This document shows positions 1-12,946 of a DNA stretch of 64,000 nucleotides, piece by piece. The stretch comes from Undaria pinnatifida (taxonomy: Eukaryota > Sar > Phaeophyceae > Laminariales > Alariaceae): NCBI GenBank assembly GCA_012845835.1, contig JABAKD010000016.1, positions 24,418,553-24,482,552 of the forward strand. The letters are read 5' to 3'. The first letter of the stretch is position 1. Each line of letters begins with the position of its first letter. The notes beneath the pieces are model-generated. The model ran no database searches. It had not been told where the DNA came from and saw nothing but the letters and a program-made list of their open reading frames with translations. Made by a program: the position numbers and the translations under genes.

Positions 1-801
1 CACGAGTGCCTGACCAGACGAAGCTGGCGGGTACTATTGTTACAGATCTTGAATTCGGGCGGGGGAGTGAAGGAAGGACAAATAGGAGGCATGAACCGCT
101 GGCCCGCTGCTGCTGGCTGCCTGTCTATAATATCCCCGAGGCGCGCTTCTTGTTTTATACTAATACTATTATTGCTATCGTAGCTGCTTTTGCTCCCGCT
201 GTAATATGTACGGGCAGGATGTCACACAATATGCTGCGATTTGCTGTGTTGGGACATGATTTGCTTTTTCTCTGCATTCGCTCTACGTTGGATGACTTAG
301 TGTGGTCGGCTGGGTAGGTAGGTGAACGTAATATATGCAGCGGGCATACGTGGTACCGCGTAAGGTATTTTTTGTGTTGTGACTATTAATCAGATTAATA
401 CCAATCATGTTTGACCGGGTATAGTATTATTGTAGACCTGCGCTCTTGACGCCTTGTTTGTGTGCTTCAGGTTTTGATTATCATACGAGTAGTAGTAGCG
501 TAGTACAAGTACCGTTTTTTGGAGCGAGAGACGCATCGAAGAAGTTATTGCGATGCTATTATCATTATGCTATCTATAGTGCCAATACGGAGCACACTGA
601 ACAATACTACTACTACTATAGCCCCCAGTGGGGACTTTGTAAAGACCGGTCAATACACGTAATGATGCCGAAACCGCTTCATTCATTGTGTCAGATGTGC
701 GCCAACACGGTTGGTTGGATGTACTCTATTTTTATTTTGTTGTGTTGATGTTGGCTCGTAGACGAGAAGGAAAATTGTATTATTTTGGAAAAATTGACAA
801 A

Positions 802-862
802 CGTCAGCTGTGAGTACGACCGATTGAATGGTCGAAACTCAACTTTGCAAGCTGCGTGGTAA
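802..862 (+). repeat. dispersed repeat family A, copy 1
   Basis: This is the shortest copy of an interspersed repeat with the core CAGCTGTGAG, then GTCGAAACT, then CTTTGCAAGCTG. Other copies lie at 1394-1481, 2364-2446, 40831-40907 and 46036-46098, all in the same orientation. It contains no coding sequence. Confidence 0.7.
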
Positions 863-1393
863 TTCATGTTTCGCTAATATATAGACTAGTAGAATATCGC
901 AGTTGCACAAAATTTGCGGAAGGTCATTATTATTGCAAAACACCAGCAGACACCGTTCCTCTCGCCTCTTCCCTCCTCCCCTCCCCTCTTCTCTCCTCCT
1001 GTTATCTCTCTCAAACTGCGAGTATCTACCTGTCACAAACATACGAGTATCGCACGCGAAACAAACGCTTGTACTACTTTGAAATATGATTGTGTCGCAG
1101 CACAGAGCAACGGAAACGGCCAGAAAGCAGACACCTGTGGCTTGTACTGGTAGATACATCCTTTCCTCTTCTTCCGTAGCTCTGCTTATATTTTTTCACC
1201 TCTTGTTTTCATACTTTTCCACGCTCGGCAATCTTTTTGAGCGGAGGGCTACAAACTGCAGGACACACACGATTACACACAGTACAGGCCGTGAGCAGTA
1301 CTAGTGCTGCTGCTGCTCTGCCGCTGCGCTGCTTTCACCCGTTGGATCAAGGTCGGGTCGAAATTATCTTAGACTATACATAGTAAAAAAAAA

Positions 1394-1481
1394 ACACTTC
1401 AGCTTTGAGATACGATCTCGAATAAATTTTGTCGAAAACTCATCTTTGCAAGTTGTGTGTGATACTCCGATCGCGCGTAGT
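1394..1481 (+). repeat. dispersed repeat family A, copy 2
   Basis: This copy extends further right than copy 1 and ends in GATACTCCGATCGCGCGTA, which it shares exactly with the copy at 2364-2446. The 5' part is slightly diverged (CAGCTTTGAG). Confidence 0.75.
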
Positions 1482-1569
1482 AGTGGTTGTGTGTCCTCAT
1501 TAAGGACATAGGTCGGCGACTCCCCTTGCAACTACAGTGTAGCTATCAGGGTCAACAGGGTGATCTTAG

Positions 1570-2030
1570 TCCACAGTCTGTGCGCGGAAACTATAAAACC
1601 CGTTTCTGAGAGGGACAAAATCTGACAGCTGTGGAAAGAAATGCATCAGTTTAACAAGTGAATCCTGTAAGTCGAATAACCGGTGAGAGGAGGGCGGAGT
1701 TTTTAAGGACGTGGGGGCTTGGTTTTGATCAAAAGGGAGCGGGAGTGGGGGTGGGGGTGGGTGGGGGGGACGGGTGGGGCAGCTCAATTTGTGCGTGGAA
1801 ACAATAAATCCTTCAAGGGGATAAATCTGACGGTTTTGGAAAGAATGCACCAGTTCATCATGGGGGGGGGCGGGGGGCGGGACGGGCGGGGCAGCTCAAT
1901 CTGTGCGTGGAAACTATACATCCTTGAAGGGGATAAGTGTGAAGGTTTTGGAAAGAATGCGCACCAGTTTACCATGTATATTCTGTAAGTCGTACAACCA
2001 GTGAGTAGAGGGCGGAGTATTCGAGGGAGT
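1570..2030 (+). repeat. tandem array of about 110-215 bp units
   Basis: Three units begin near 1573, 1787 and 1893. Each has GTGCG(T/C)GGAAAC, then a GAAGGGGATAA-like segment, GG(T)TTTGGAAAGAA, and ACCAGTTTA or a close variant. The first and third also share TGTAAGTCG and GAGGGCGGAGT. The units are separated by G-rich spacers of variable length, so the array is irregular. No coding is evident. Confidence 0.65.
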
Positions 2031-2363
2031 GGGGGTGGGGTCGGGGGGTGGGGAGGTGGGGGGTGGCTGAGGGGGGGGGAGGTGGGGGGGGGGGGGCGAA
2101 AGGGCTTTAGGTCGCGCTAGGTCTAGGCGATGGTGCGGGTGGTGGGGAAGGAGGGGGCGTTGGGGGCGGGGAGGGGCTGGGTAATGCAGCAGCGGCATGG
2201 ATGGCTCTAAAAAGATAATGAGATGATATCCAGTGCGTGGAAGTGTTTTATTACTCTGGCGGATTTCGATATTAGGTGGGGCGTTTGAGCAAGAGAGAGC
2301 GGGAAAGGGGAGGGGGGGGGGACGGAAGGGTTTTCAAGAGGTTTAGGTCACATGTAATATTTA

Positions 2364-2446
2364 AATACACTCCAGCTGTGAGATCAAAGATTTGGTCGAA
2401 ACTCATATTTGCGAGATTGTGAGTGATACTCCGATCGCGCGTATTA
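2364..2446 (+). repeat. dispersed repeat family A, copy 3
   Basis: This copy has the core ACACTCCAGCTGTGAGATC, which is also found at 46036-46098, and the right end GATACTCCGATCGCGCGTA, which is shared with copy 2. It therefore links the two halves of the family consensus. Confidence 0.75.
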
Positions 2447-2811
2447 ATCGTGTATGTAGGGGCTTGCTATACGCGTGGTGCTAGGTCTATGCGATCGTGC
2501 GGGTGGTGGGGAAGGAGGGGGCGTTGGAGGGGGGGGGGGGGGTGGGGGGAGAATGAAAGTTACGTCATGGATAGCTAGAACGATAATGACGTGTCATCAA
2601 TTGCGTAGAAGTGTTTATTACTCCGGCCTGTTTTGATTTTAAGTGGGGCGTTTGAACAAACTGGGCGGGGAAAAAAAAACGGATGGGGGGGGGGGGGGGG
2701 GGGGGGGGCGGTAATGAGTTGGAGCTACGTACTTCGTTAGTCATACTTCGCTTGGCATAGGTTGGGAGGCGATCATGCAGACGGTAAGTACGAAATACCC
2801 TACGTAATAGG

Positions 2812-3366
2812 TTGGTAGTGTGGTTTACCGCAATTCTAACGTATTTTCCTGTAATTAGTCGGCGCCCTCGTAAAAAGGCGAAGAGGAGGCCTTCAGGACG
2901 AACAACTGACTGGGCGGCCGAAGACGATTTTATGGCAGAGGATATGTGTGCTGCCATGCAGAATCGTAGGTCAAGAACAAGAAAAAACAAAAATTGGAAT
3001 GGTGTCGGGCGTAGTTTCCTGGAGGGAGTAATGAATGACAACATGAAGCGGAACGCAAAATCAGATGCCAAGAAAATTCAAATGTTGGAGACAATCGCCG
3101 CTGCTAAGGGCAAACGGTCGGGGGGCGGGAACGGGCCAGGCGGCGACAGCGCCTTAGAGGAGCGGAAGATGAACTTGGCGGAGGATCAGCACAGGGAAAC
3201 CATGAGGGCTAGAGCTAATGCTGACGCAGCCACCATGATGTCGTTGGGGACCATTTCGGAAGAACAGATGCGATCGATTTATCTTGCTAACCTGCCGGAT
3301 GAATCAAAGCGGGCTCTGGGAGAGTCGGGGCTGGGCGAAAACGGAAGCGATTACGCGCCCAACTAA
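2812..3366 (+). CDS. uncharacterised charged, Ala/Glu-rich ORF (possible terminal exon)
   Basis: An open frame runs to a TAA at 3364-3366. From about residue 17 it is strongly basic (RRPRKKAKRRPSGR), then hydrophilic and predicted helical, with a Gly-rich patch (GKRSGGGNGPGG) and a charged C-terminal half (ALEERKMNLAEDQHRETMRA). A good acceptor (TTTTCCTGTAATTAG) sits at about 2858 and a strong donor (ACG|GTAAGTA) at about 2781. The real product may thus begin in an upstream exon, but joining these two gives only a short open frame. The composition resembles the C-terminal tails of Myb/SANT-like or NAM-associated proteins often carried by Harbinger elements; that is a guess. No family was recognised. 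Coding bias is clear, but the gene may be a remnant. Confidence 0.4.
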   Translation: MVVWFTAILTYFPVISRRPRKKAKRRPSGRTTDWAAEDDFMAEDMCAAMQNRRSRTRKNKNWNGVGRSFLEGVMNDNMKRNAKSDAKKIQMLETIAAAKGKRSGGGNGPGGDSALEERKMNLAEDQHRETMRARANADAATMMSLGTISEEQMRSIYLANLPDESKRALGESGLGENGSDYAPN

Positions 3367-6300
3367 AAATTAGGTACCCGTAGTGCTATGTTCGTGGGTC
3401 AAATCAGGTCCCCCCGCCATTACCACCCCCATCACCCCCCCCCTCCCCCCCCCCTCCCCCCACCCCCCCTTCCCCCCCACCCCCCCTTCCCCCCCCCCCC
3501 CACCCCCCTTTCCCATCTCCCCCCCCACCCCCTTCCCCCTCGCCCTCAAGCCCCCATCCCGTTCCCTCCCGTGCCTGGAGGTCTTACATCGACAGCTGCC
3601 GGATTGTTTAAGCTTTATTGTAATTAGGGTTTTTAGTTTAAGGAGTTTTCGCTGTAAGAATTGCACTGGAGTCGGACATGACCTTCGCCGTTATTGAAAC
3701 CAGCTTTTCTTTTGGCGATTTCCTTGTGTACCACCGGTGGTCGAAGCAATGAGCTCTTCGATGTTGCCATAGCGTAGGTGGGAACGGTGCTTGCATTCGT
3801 TCCCGTATCATGCTCTATCGATTAATGCATGAATATTACAAGTAGCGTGTATCTCGCTGAGTAATAATAACGTGGCCTTTCGGAATCCTACATCCTTGAG
3901 TTCGAGCATCTTATGTTGGCGGAGAAACTGTTTTATGTGTTGGTAGTTCGAGGAAAGATGGGCGTGATTGAGAGCAACATAGCATGAGTTGAACCGTTGT
4001 AGGGGCTGTGTCCAGGGAGGATATCGTGGCGAGGCAAACGCACCAACACTCAGCTTCATGAGGCGAATATACAAAAATGAAAGCGCGCATTATAGTAACA
4101 GGTAAGGGTGTTGGAGTCGTAGTTGGAGATATACATATTACCGCGTCTATGTCCCGTAGATCAGCGGGGCATGATAATCAACTATTGCAGCGTAGCAGTT
4201 ATTTTACGTGCGTAGGTTTTGAGGTGTTTCAAGCGAAGCGCATCATGTTAATTTACCACGTTGCATGATGGTGGTGGTTCATGTCGGGTTGGGTGCCGGA
4301 GTCGCTATGTTTTACACGAATGGGTTTAGGTGAGTGCACACCTCTTGCCCTTGCCACTGGGCAGCGCTTGTTTAGACGTGTCGACTTAACGGCTAATATT
4401 TCCACTGCGGTGGTCGTCTTCAAGAAAAATATGAAGGCACGTTCATCCCTGGTGCCGGTCGCCCTCGCCCTGCGACCGACGTGCCATTTCAAGCCAACGG
4501 GGTACATAGTCTATATCACTCGTCGATCTACTTTCACTGACGCTTTTCGTTCAAGTAGTGTCGTGTGCGCGTGGTCACGTGGGCCCCGCGGGTAAAATAT
4601 AAAGTAGCAAGACCGGCACATAAGTTGGATGTATTGGATCTCGTTGGTGGTCAAGACCACGATCTTGTTTTCGAAATTCTTCGACACACAAGATCCGATT
4701 ATTATGTATAACACGCCACCTTCTTGCATCTGCCATGCGTTTGCATCTGTTCCCAAGAAAGTTGTGCCCAACACGGTGGTGCAGTTTTGAAGAGGTAGCA
4801 TTTTTCGTCGTCTGAAAATCAATCTTTCTGAATGACTAGGGCTACTTACCCCAAGGCCGTCGGAAATAGCTCACTTTCTTTTTGTTATTCCCGACGTGTA
4901 AGTACATCTGCCATGGGACTTTCATCCGACGGTCGTAGTTTCATTTTTCTCCAAACCAGATTTTTTTGTGGGAGGTGGGGGGTGCTCCCAAAATTTAGGA
5001 AACCTTAGAAAAAAAGTGGCGCACTTTTATCGTAGCACGCATCTACAGGTGTATCGACGTAACGAAAAAACACGAAAACAAGTCGATCACTTGGGGGAAG
5101 GTGAAGTAAACGAAGCACATATTCCGAGTGATTTGGCAACAACCAACGGCGGTTTATATTTAGGACAGAATCTACCCATAAGGACGCCTTTATTGACGGC
5201 GAAGGCACACCTCTGGTCCTATTAGTACGATCGATGGTGTTTTAAGAGAAAAGTCTGCCTGGTACTTTCAGTGTTCATTCAATTTAGATAAGATATACTC
5301 CGGAGTATTTATGTTTTCCGCGTCGTAACTGCTCACGTTTTCGACATGTACAACTCTGTCCCCAAATAGGACCAGCGCCTTACCTCTACATTTATGGTGA
5401 TGTCGATAAAGGTGACTTGTGTTCGACTAGCGTGTGACTTGTGGATGACCTGCGGGCCTTGAGACTCCGTAAAGTTGCTCCAGAAGCATGCTCCAATATG
5501 TGTAGGAAGCAAGGATATCAATAACGGGCATACATCGGTAGCCCCCCCCCCCCCCCCCTCCCCCCCCCCCCCGTACCCCGCCTCCCCCCCGGGATACATG
5601 GCTATTTTCCATACCTTCCTCGTCAGGAAACTGGGTATTTAAATATTCCAACTACCCCGTCATTACATAAGTTATCGTCATTTTTTTTCAACACTTGGTA
5701 GTTCGTGTTGTAGTTTGTAGTCTCCTGGCCTCCCCAAATCCAGGTCCATCTCGATGGGCACCGTGACTTTACTGTATGTCCGGGGGCATATAGTCTACCG
5801 AGCCGAATGATAATTTTTTTCTCTTTGAGCCGATGCAACAAGAACAAGAACAAAACAAAACAAAACAAAACGAAAGACAAAAACAGGTCTAAACCGTCAA
5901 CAAGAATTAGACATGACTGGAGGGCCGAACCTGGGTCCTCCAGTTCACAGGTGGGCACGTGGAACCTTAGCCACCACTCAAACTACTTCATATTTCGGGA
6001 CCGGTCGGTATGCGATACCGTCTGACCTAGCAACGAGCGCGCATGCGTCGACGGTACTTACCTATCTCCTGTTTCGGGGGTTGCTAGTGACAGCTCTTAT
6101 CCATTGTGCTGCCCTCACAATTGACGCCTGGACCCTTTGAAAGCAGGATGATGCTCCATTCCGAACGGCATTACCACGGCGGCCACCTTGAGACGGGTGG
6201 TGACTCTTGGCAACAAGCTAAGTTATCCGTTTACTTGACACAGCGTGTAAAATACGGCCAACACGCATTACCGGTCGGCAGTTATCTACCCATGAAAGAC

Positions 6301-7500
6301 ACACTTAGCTATCTACCCATGAAAGACACACTTGTAGCATTCGTTGTCTCATTAATCCATTGCACGATGGTCGGGAGTTGGAGGATACTACACTGCCTCC
6401 GGTACGTGTCTGGGGCGGAAGCATGATTCACGAAATTTCAATCACGTACCCAACAAAACTTGTGGTACACTTAATTACTGGCGCTACTTCTAGAAGGGAG
6501 CAAAACAAAGTCAGCCCACGTACATATCCTATGCACAACACGTCTACATGAGGAAAAACGTCACTTGAACCCAATACAAATTGACGTAAGTGCACACGAA
6601 CAGAGGGAGGGAACATATACAAAATTAATATTTTCAACATGAAAGAAGGGAAAACGTACAACTTGAGGATTGAAAGACTCCCAGACTCGCAATCATGTGC
6701 GGGCTAGGGTATACATAGGGGGGGGGGAGGGCGGGGGGTGCACCACTCGGCCTGAAAAACGATACCTTGTATAAGGGTTAGGGTTCTCACACACGCGTAA
6801 GGAATAAACGAACTAGAGTGCAAGGAAACATTAATAATATGCACAAAGAAAGGCAGACGCCACGACCAACAAAAGCTATACTGAAAAAATATGGGCAGTG
6901 GCGGGCGCGTGCAAGAACGCGGCGTTCTCCGAGCGGCTCTGCGCACGCTACTCATCATGACGTTAATGGATATTTTCAGGCGGTACGCCGGTGACATCAA
7001 TGCCCCAAACCCAAATAAAACTTCTGGCCCAACGTTTAAGACGGACTCGAGCGTTGGCTCGTTTCACGTTACCAACGGTAACCCTCTCACTGACCAATCA
7101 GACAGCCCCTTCCCCCCCCCGGACCCTCAAAACGCCCACCCGACCCCTCCCCCCAAACGCCCGCCACTTGAACCCAAACCACGAGGAAGCGCTTTCTAGG
7201 CTAAACTTGGAAACGTGCGCGATCGTTCGCCCTTAACAAATCCCCGACGGATACCTTCTCCCCGCTACGAAAGCGCCTCACGCGGCAACTCCCCCGCCCC
7301 CGCACCCACGCAATACCCAATCCGAGGTTAGAGCCACACCTTCAAAACGGACACTAGCGGGTCCCCAAGTAAATTACAAGCAGGGCATACCTCGTCTTCG
7401 AGCCGACATCGTCCTTACCGCTCCCACCTACCCAGCCCTCCCCCTCACCGCCGCTCCCAGCCCTCCGCCTACCCACGCACAGGTAACCCCTTGACGCGGA
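3367..7500. other. no recognisable gene; C/G tracts and short repeats
   Basis: The stretch starts with a C-rich block (about 3410-3560) that gives proline-rich false frames. It has another poly-C/G block at 5540-5590 and a G run at about 6719-6728. Apart from a 24-bp direct repeat at 6283-6333, I see no exon with splice sites and coding bias. Confidence 0.5.
6283..6333 (+). repeat. 24-bp direct repeat, period 27
   Basis: Two identical copies of a unit beginning TATCTACCCATGAAAGACAC occur at 6283-6306 and 6310-6333. The function is unknown; it is probably a slippage duplication. Confidence 0.8.
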
Positions 7501-8380
7501 CTAGACGCTTCCTAGTCCAAGCTTCAAAACGGACCCTAGCGCACCACGGGGGTACATATCAACAGAAGGCATCTCTTCCTCGCCCCGAAAGCGTCTCTCC
7601 CGATCGGCGCAGCGCCTATCAGCTCTGGGCCCCGGGTCCCCCCACTCCTCTTGACGGAATCCAGCATCCCTTAGGTAAGCAACCTCAGCTTCCCTCCCCG
7701 CCGAATTCTCGCCAGGGGCCCTGCCCGTTCCATCTTTCGTCTGGGCGTCGTCAATGTGCTCGTGCGAGGACCACGTTCCCTCGTGGTCGAGGATAAAGTT
7801 GTATAGAATGACGCAAGCGTCGATGACGATCGGTGCGTCCTCTAGCTTGAACAATAGGCCGCGCCGCAAGGCGAGGAACTTCCACTTGAGACGACCGAAA
7901 GCGTGCTCAACGCGCATGCGCATGCTGGAGTGCTTGCAGTTAAAAAAACGCTCCGCCCTCTCTTGCGGGAGAGTAATAGGCGTACGCATCCACTCACCCT
8001 CGGAGAAGGCCGAGTCGCCCAGAATGCATGATCCATCCGCCAAGATCTTGCGTTCTTCCATGGGCTTGGAGAGTTCTTCTTGCGCCAGCTTGTAGAACGC
8101 GGTGGCCTGCAGTACACCGCTATTTCCGCAAGATCCTGGACATCCGGAGCAGAACTACCTGAATTTCCCCACGTTGTCCACTATAGCCAGAATTACGATG
8201 GAGTAGAACTTCTTACAGTTGTAATAGGCGAGGAGGAGTTCCTCGTCCGGACCAGGAATCCTGATGTGGCTGCCGTCGACACCACCGATGACTTTCCTGC
8301 TGGAAATGGTTCGTTGCGTACATGCTTCCATGTTAGGACACGACACGGTTCCTTTCCAAGTTGATTTTGGGATATCGCAT
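7501..8380 (-). pseudogene. PIF/Harbinger transposase relic, DDE catalytic part
   Basis: Read on the minus strand, this matches the DDE_Tnp_4 (Harbinger) nuclease. It has GGVDGSHIRIPGP (first catalytic Asp), the typical KKFYSIVILAIVDNVGKF strand, ILGDSAF (second Asp) and RVEHAFGRLKWKFLALRRG (Glu), then a DACVILYNFILDH helix. The frame is broken by a single in-frame TAG directly after VGKFR at about 8153-8155; the frame then continues with CSGCPGS and the rest of the domain. A long tail (EGTWSSHEHID onward) runs to the stop near 7501. The family cuts and pastes DNA with TTA/TAA target duplications. This copy looks inactive because of the stop and the scattered N-terminal region. A separate segment at 9690-9935 is probably its N-terminal part. 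Confidence 0.85.
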
Positions 8381-9689
8381 CATCATCTTTCATCACCCTC
8401 GTGCTGGTGGTGACACAAACAAGACAAGACACACGTCCTAAGTTTCTAACTGGCGATAGAGGCCCACGCGAGTTTGTTCTCATCATGAAAGGGATGCATA
8501 ACCGCGTATATTTTTATGTACAATTTGACGAGGGCAGGCACGACCGGCCTTCTCGACGGTGATACAGCGTCGCTGTATACAGAGTTCATCTTACCGCTAC
8601 ACAGTTATCCGCCATGGAGGAACTGTCCCACCTCTCACGTCTCCCCTTCGTTTACTCAGTACCAGCAGTGATAGCTGTCAGCTACGGCGTCGTCGAGGTT
8701 CGACGCCCCGCGTTCAAATAGTACCGTGCGTTCAATACACTGGCCTGGACAAACGTCCGTGGTGCGTGGGGATAGACACAGTGGGCCTTATTGACGTGAC
8801 TAGCACCATCCCAATCCTCGTCGTCACGCCATGGCATCACGTCCTCCCCAATTGCAACCAAAGGTGAACCACAGTACAGACCGACGAACACGCACTTCGG
8901 TAGCATGACTCCACGGTGTAGAACAACGGGCGTAGAACAACGCAGGGTAAAAATAAAAACCCTCCGTGCTATGCTCAATATATTTGGCTGTAGCCGCTTG
9001 TGTGGACTCTGTCCACCGCAAATTAACGCGCGTTAACCCGTTGGGAAGCCAATGGCATGTATACTAATTGACCTAATATCGTGTTGGCGTGTTTGCGGGA
9101 TCCGAATTAGATCTACGTTCAACGGTGACATCTCCCATCTCTCGTCATGTAACACGACGGTGGTTAGGTTGATGAATTCACATGTAGTAAGTAGCCGGTC
9201 GTGTTCCTTTGCCACTCATCGGCGATCAGTAGCTCTCATAGCGAACCCGTGGTTACCTCAACCTTGCGTCACAACTACGGCGCGTTAACGTCTCTTAGCG
9301 GTGGGATAATGAAACAAAACACACTGGTTATTGTTTACAAGCAGTTATTGCTTGACTCATGAAACACGCGGGCATGTTCTGAAAAAAAAACACATAGGCC
9401 TTGTATTTTATAGAGCTACCAAGATCCGATTGAACGGCCAGAAGGGGTTCTCCGCTTGTAGGCGTTTGTGACAGAAATACGTCTCCGCCCTTAGGTTGTT
9501 GCAGACTTTCACTCTGGGATTTTCTCCCTGACATGACATGGATAGACCTATCTTCATTGTCCTCCTTAAAAAATCGGACTGAAGCCGCCTCGTATAGCTC
9601 ATAGCTCCGTTGCTCACCTCAGCGCCTTCTCGAGCTCCCATGCCCTAATTATGTCGCGTTGCTCCCGGGGACTCGGCAACCGCACGTAG

Positions 9690-9935
9690 CGCCTGCGAAG
9701 GCGGCCTATAATCCTTACAAGCAACGGCCAATGTCCAGTTGACCACCGTCCCTTCCGCGATATTGAAGTGCCCTGCCACCTGCCTCACCCCACTTGCGTT
9801 ACCAAATCAGAACAAGAACACCGCGACCCTCTCACGGGGGCCGATGTATGGTCCCCGGCCCTCGGCCCTGAAGCAGTCCGTCGATCCATACAGCTCGCAA
9901 ACAAGCCTCCGAAAAGTCGTCTTCCTGCGTTAGGA
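9690..9935 (-). pseudogene. PIF/Harbinger transposase relic, N-terminal helix-turn-helix part
   Basis: The minus strand encodes RERVAVFLF, then a TGA in the place of an expected Trp, then FGNASGVRQVAGHFNIAEGT followed by VVNWT. This is the helix-turn-helix stretch that precedes the DDE domain in Harbinger transposases. An upstream stretch (DDFSEACLRAVWIDGLLQGR) is in another frame, so at least one frameshift is present. About 1.3 kb separates this from the catalytic part at 8380. That gap may be an intron, an insertion or decayed sequence. Confidence 0.65.
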
Positions 9936-9999
9936 ATTGATCGTCGAAGGCGCGGCTTGAGCTTCGTGTACCGTATGTATCCTATCGTGCAATGATCTA

Positions 10000-12940
10000 C
10001 AAGCTTTAGTCCGAATATTGCCGTGGTATGGAGTTGTGTACAAGTGACGCCGTACACCAGACAGCCCAACGTTTACATGAAAGTACCGGTGCATACCATG
10101 GAGTAATCTGCCCTATAGTGTCCTCGTGTTAAAGTCCCATCAACCAAATTACTGTGGGCGCGCTTATGGAACTGTACAGTCCACGGTTATCGCCGGCGAT
10201 GGGGACGTGCAAGAGAAAGCTGAAGGACAGGGGCTGTGGCAACGAGGGATACGACGGTATGCAATCGTAAACACCGTGTGCTTGTTTGTATAGTGTAATC
10301 ACAAGGTGCGCCTTGGCGCAATGCGGTTTGTGTGTGTATCAAGCACTCGACACTGTGCGGTGCGGAGCGGGTTTATCCATGTAACTAATCATTTGATGCC
10401 GTGCGCTTCGGTAACTTCAGATATGGCGCCATGTGGCGCGGATTTCGGTTGAATAACATACGGTGACACAAAGTGCTCAAGTATGTTTTCCAACCCGACT
10501 ATTTGGTAACGCGCGGTTATTCGTTGCCCGCTTGAGAGTTCCAGACACCTACGAACATCTAATACTAAAACGTAGCATCACAATACACCCGGTGACAGAC
10601 GCTAATCATACACTGTATTACTGTATACGACAGTACACTATGTAGTACACTATATGACCATTTCATCGTGTGGTCGGATATGGACACTCACATTGCTGGA
10701 TCGTTAATTTCATAGCAAGAACCCACAGCTGGCGTAGTTGGGATGATAACAAAATAATGTCTGATGCATCGCTAGCTCGGGGTCCTGTAGACATCTGCCG
10801 ACTGTAGTAATAGCATCGACTAGTAGGAGGTATCATGCAGCGGTGTATACACACAAGGCACGACGTTCCGTGGGCGGCAGTCGTGTCGCTACGCACGCTC
10901 AGATAGGAAGAATACAACACATCGAGTGAAAAGCGGGCAGAGGTCCACGTATGATAGTAAGTGCAAGCTGGCGACTTTGGTAACGTTACGTATCCCGCCG
11001 CCATGCTCTACGAAAAATGTCTCGAACACATGCAGGAGTACTACGATATGACTTTAGCCACGCGAGCGAGACGAAAGGATCTCGTCTGCTGTCTTCTCTT
11101 TGTTTGTGAGGGGAACGAACGTACTCCTACTTGCTGCACGCACGTTGCCCTTCCTCTGGACCCACTGCATGACATGTTGCTGTGATTGAGGTCGGTAGGT
11201 GCTGTGCCTATCGGAGCGTGCTTTGTGCGTTTGTTCGTGGTGTGCGTCCGTATGTGGAACGATGTTACACAAAAATATCATCATCGTATCAAAATGCGAA
11301 ATTACCACTACATAGTGTATTTAAGAGGAGAGATAACGGAACACGCTCAACAAGAGGCAAAATAACCCTTACACCAGGTATCGATTCTGACCAAAAAACT
11401 AATTTTCCCGTCGGCAATGATGAGTTTTCAGTGCCTCAGGGATGCAATAATATATAAAGAGCGCGACCTCCGTAGTGACCCGCATCATTGTAACAATAAG
11501 TGGTTCTATAAATCATACCTGAGCCGGAAGTATGCTGAGAATGTTCTTGAAAGAAGTTTGTGGGCCTGTGTGTGCCACCAGCGTTTGTCGTGCGGAGTAC
11601 CCTTGCGGTTCCATCTCCCCGTCCCGTCCTCCCAGTCTTGCATGTCGTGGTATTCGGTGTATTGCAGCACCTCCGTCACTGGGTTTCGTCACCAGACAGT
11701 AGCTCCATCAGGAGCATCAACTCCTCGTCGTCCCTCTCATCCATCGCCCTGTACCCGGTTAACGGAACAAGGCAAGTTTGCACACCCATGACAGGTCAGC
11801 TAAACTAACCTCGATTTAGAAGTTTGTTACGGTAGCTCAACGGTGAGCTGCACGACCTCTAAGAGATAGATGCACATCGACGCCCCTAGCTTGAGCTACA
11901 GCGGGGTCGGCAATCTGCGAATGTTTTCCAAGCTTAATCTAAGCCGGACAGCAAACCGGCACAGATCACCAAATGAACTGGTCACCCGACGAGTACCCGT
12001 CTAAGACCGGTACCTGCTATTTCCAGGGGGAAAATGCCCGGATGCTCGCATAACATCTGGATGCCCGGCTAACGACGGGTGTCCGTCTCACAGCCGGATA
12101 CCCAGGTACATTATTTATCACTAAGTTCGGTCCTAAACTTTGCTACCAAATCCCTGCAAGTGTACACCTCTACGGCAGTCTCTACTGCCCACGCAAGTTG
12201 CTGGAGTTGCGTGAGAAATCCATCTGAACATGAGCTGCACGAACTGTCCCCGGGATGAGCTATATCGGCGACTGCTGTAGAGTAGAGCCACACATGGTTA
12301 GGGATGGGATTAAGCCACGTGTGGTTGGGTCGTCTCAGTATGTTTCGAAGGCGTTAACTATGGACGGTTCATGACCGGGATGCGGCATTGGTGGCTCATG
12401 TCCGAGGTGTCCCACATTGACCTGTAACGAGACATGGCGTCATCCTATCTGGCGGAAAAGACTGCTCTACAGACGGTACGATTTTCATACCAGAGTATAC
12501 GTGGTTGTGATAGTTACTCGTCAGGTTTCCCTTTGGCGGCACTGTCCACGTTACTGCCGGGCGTATTCCGACAGTCCAGGCAACAGTGCACATCTTCGAC
12601 AGACGAGCCCATCGTTATCGAATATGTTCCGTTGCTCGCCGCCTACAGACGCCCGAAGCGCCAGCAGCCTTTATTCCCCGCAGCAGCGGCAAGAGCGGGT
12701 GTGAAGGCTGCCGGGTCCCCAACTATACCTTGTTCTTCTCTTGCAAAGACGTAACACACACAAGGCTTCCGTACGCGTATAGAACAGACTAGCAAGGGGT
12801 GACGAGCTACAGACCTCCACCCTCTGCTGCGGCGTCGTTGCCACGGTGGTGGACTGTTTTTATCGTGGGACATTCCGGACTTCATCTTCGCAAACTCGTC
12901 GCTCCATCGATACTAAAAACCTACCTCCACGGTTCGCAGC
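10000..12940. other. no recognisable gene
   Basis: The sequence is of mixed composition, with short unrelated open frames, few good splice sites and no domain that I recognise. Around 11985-12110 there are degenerate short repeats of the type CCGGATGCCCG. Nothing else stands out. Confidence 0.45.
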
Positions 12941-12946
12941 TAGAAC

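Larger units (their letters stand above)
1..2735. other. gene-free repeat-rich left edge
   Basis: I see no exon here with convincing coding character. The stretch holds three copies of one dispersed repeat, a tandem array around 1.57-2.03 kb and many G runs, for example near 1861-1878, 2071-2097 and 2527-2541. The open frames in it are short and made of simple sequence or repeat copies. Confidence 0.6.

Noticed and set aside
3383..3697. Proline-rich proteins on the plus strand and Gly-rich proteins on the minus strand
   Set aside because: They are artefacts of a C-rich homopolymer block.
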